From contig CBDVCE010000003.1 in assembly GCA_965372405.1 (NCBI GenBank), forward strand, positions 55,063-119,062: DNA of 64,000 bases, written 5' to 3'. How positions within the stretch are numbered: the stretch's first letter is position 1; every line of letters starts with the position of its first letter. This DNA comes from Sunxiuqinia sp965372405 (GTDB taxonomy: Bacteria > Bacteroidota > Bacteroidia > Bacteroidales > Prolixibacteraceae). The notes below the pieces were generated by a model that did no database searches, was not told the origin of the DNA, and saw only the letters and a program-made list of their open reading frames with translations. This document shows, in pieces, positions 63,567 to 64,000 of the stretch. The position numbers and the translations under genes were made by a program.

Positions 63567-63677
63567 TTATGCAGCGTCTTCTGCTACCTCCCCATAGGGA
63601 TTAAATAGGAAAGCAACTTTGATATGAAAATGATCAAAAGAAATTCCCTTTATAAAAATCAACAAAAATATTCTCAT
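63567..63677 (-). CDS. Possible 36-residue microprotein
   Basis: An ATG-started frame of 36 codons: a hydrophobic start (MRIFLLIFIKGISF), then DHFHIKVAFLF and the tail NPYGEVAEDAA. The composition looks protein-like and the stop falls in the arm of an inverted repeat that could end transcription. Length alone gives little support. Confidence 0.3.
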   Translation of the reverse strand: MRIFLLIFIKGISFDHFHIKVAFLFNPYGEVAEDAA

Positions 63678-63877
63678 ATGAGCAAACCACAAAGAAAAGA
63701 GGCTCTAAAAAGTCTAAATAAGGTCGAAAGAATAGTTTTCATACCTTTAGAAGTAAGAAACAGCACTCACAGCCAGTAATCCGTTTTACTTGCTAATATG
63801 GGGCTGTTACGAGTTGAAATAATTTTACAAATTGAAATATTAATACATTGTTTAACCTTACATCGATTGAAGCATTT

Positions 63878-63898
63878 GTGTCAACCATAGCGTCAACC
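63878..63898 (+). promoter_or_regulatory. Putative integrase arm-type sites, right end
   Basis: GTGTCAACC (63878-63886) and GCGTCAACC (63890-63898) with a 12-bp period, 44 bases before attR. A 16-base stretch GCATTTGTGTCAACCA (63872-63887) is identical to 49666-49681 in the integrase gene. Confidence 0.6.
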
Positions 63899-63941
63899 AA
63901 ATAGAAAACAAGAAAATAAAGCATTGAATATCAACCTCTAA

Positions 63942-64000
63942 AGTCTGGTAGCGTACTCGTCTGGGGGGCGAGGGGTCGCAAGTTCAAATCTTGTCATCCC
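63942..64000 (+). repeat. attR, 59-bp direct repeat (runs to window end)
   Basis: Identical to 49370-49428. It is only the 3' part of the tRNA; the bases before it (CTCTAA) do not complete the cloverleaf, so it is not a second tRNA gene. The repeat may go on beyond the window. Confidence 0.95.

Larger units (their letters stand above)
63224..63941. other. Right-end non-coding region of the island
   Basis: About 718 bases before attR with no clear gene. It holds a very short minus-strand open frame (63567-63677), an 8-bp inverted repeat AAGCGTTC/GAACGCTT (63502-63509 and 63561-63568) and the right-hand GTGTCAACC pair. Confidence 0.5.
49370..64000. mobile_element. tRNA-Pro integrated genomic island
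   Basis: A 14.6-kb segment bounded by identical 59-bp repeats from the tRNA-Pro 3' half, with a tyrosine recombinase at the left end. No conjugation, relaxase or phage structural gene is seen, so it is an integrative island that would need help to move between cells, or a decayed one. Cargo: candidate defence genes, helicase-like protein, surface proteins and a structured RNA. It looks more AT-rich than the flank and its genes are mostly unknown types. Confidence 0.9.

Noticed and set aside
63678..63779. A 33-codon plus-strand frame (ATG at 63678) facing the minus-strand microprotein frame
   Set aside because: Very short, no similarity that I recognise, no promoter.
63942..64000. A second tRNA-Pro gene
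   Set aside because: The acceptor 5' strand and part of the D arm are missing; it is the attR copy only.
1..64000. CRISPR arrays, rRNA genes, IS elements
   Set aside because: No regularly spaced identical repeats, no rRNA sequence and no transposase frames were seen.

Overview
The window looks like the chromosome of an AT-rich, probably marine Bacteroidota, most likely of the order Marinilabiliales/Bacteroidales. The evidence is SusC/SusD-type glycan uptake genes, promoters of the TAnnTTTG type, weak ribosome binding sites, a bamD - rpoZ-like - coaBC - DUF4835 - recN block, a FeoA-FeoB fusion, and many exported sulfatases and glycoside hydrolases. The exact genus cannot be read from the sequence.

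Region 1 (1-16.4 kb) holds two sugar-catabolism operons. A seven-gene minus-strand operon starts with a GntR/UTRA repressor and continues with a ROK kinase, an MFS transporter, a GH92 alpha-mannosidase, a six-hairpin glycosidase, a clan GH-A hydrolase and a sulfatase cut by the window edge. Two matching palindromes in front of gntR look like its operators. An AraC regulator stands divergent to a five-gene plus-strand operon: DUF6807, two Tat-exported Gfo/Idh/MocA oxidoreductases, a sugar porter and a PhyH-type dioxygenase.

Region 2 (16.4-24 kb) holds an iron uptake pair (FeoAB fusion and a Cys-rich partner), a HEAT-like protein with an MTH1187-type protein, tRNA-Arg(ACG), an orphan histidine kinase and an iron-dependent alcohol dehydrogenase. 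At 23993-24307 there is a degenerate 21-bp tandem repeat.

Region 3 (24.3-41.7 kb) is a polysaccharide utilisation locus. It contains a sulfatase broken by a frameshift exactly in its active-site motif, an intact sulfatase, an AraC regulator, SusC, SusD, a surface lipoprotein, three clan-A-like hydrolases, a GH130 enzyme, a sodium/solute symporter and an esterase. GH92, GH130 and the sulfatases together suggest a sulfated, mannose-containing glycan, but this is inference.

Region 4 (41.7-49.2 kb) is core housekeeping: recN, DUF4835, coaBC, omega-like subunit, bamD, an alpha-oxoamine synthase and trxB.

Region 5 (49.37-64.0 kb) is a 14.6-kb integrative island in the 3' part of a tRNA-Pro(GGG) gene. 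The last 59 bases of the window repeat the 3' part of that tRNA exactly (attL 49370-49428, attR 63942-64000). A tyrosine recombinase lies next to the intact tRNA, and paired GTGTCAACC motifs with 12-bp spacing lie near both ends. The cargo is a candidate four-gene defence operon (membrane-anchored protein, Mrr-like nuclease, FRG-domain protein, zinc-motif protein), a relic of a second integrase, an LRR protein, an SF2 helicase-like protein without the Walker A lysine followed by a small membrane protein and a PD-(D/E)XK protein, a strongly structured putative RNA with crossing helices, a GLUG lipoprotein and several unknown genes. Three copies of a roughly 100-bp palindromic repeat separate the cargo blocks, so the island appears to have been built in steps.
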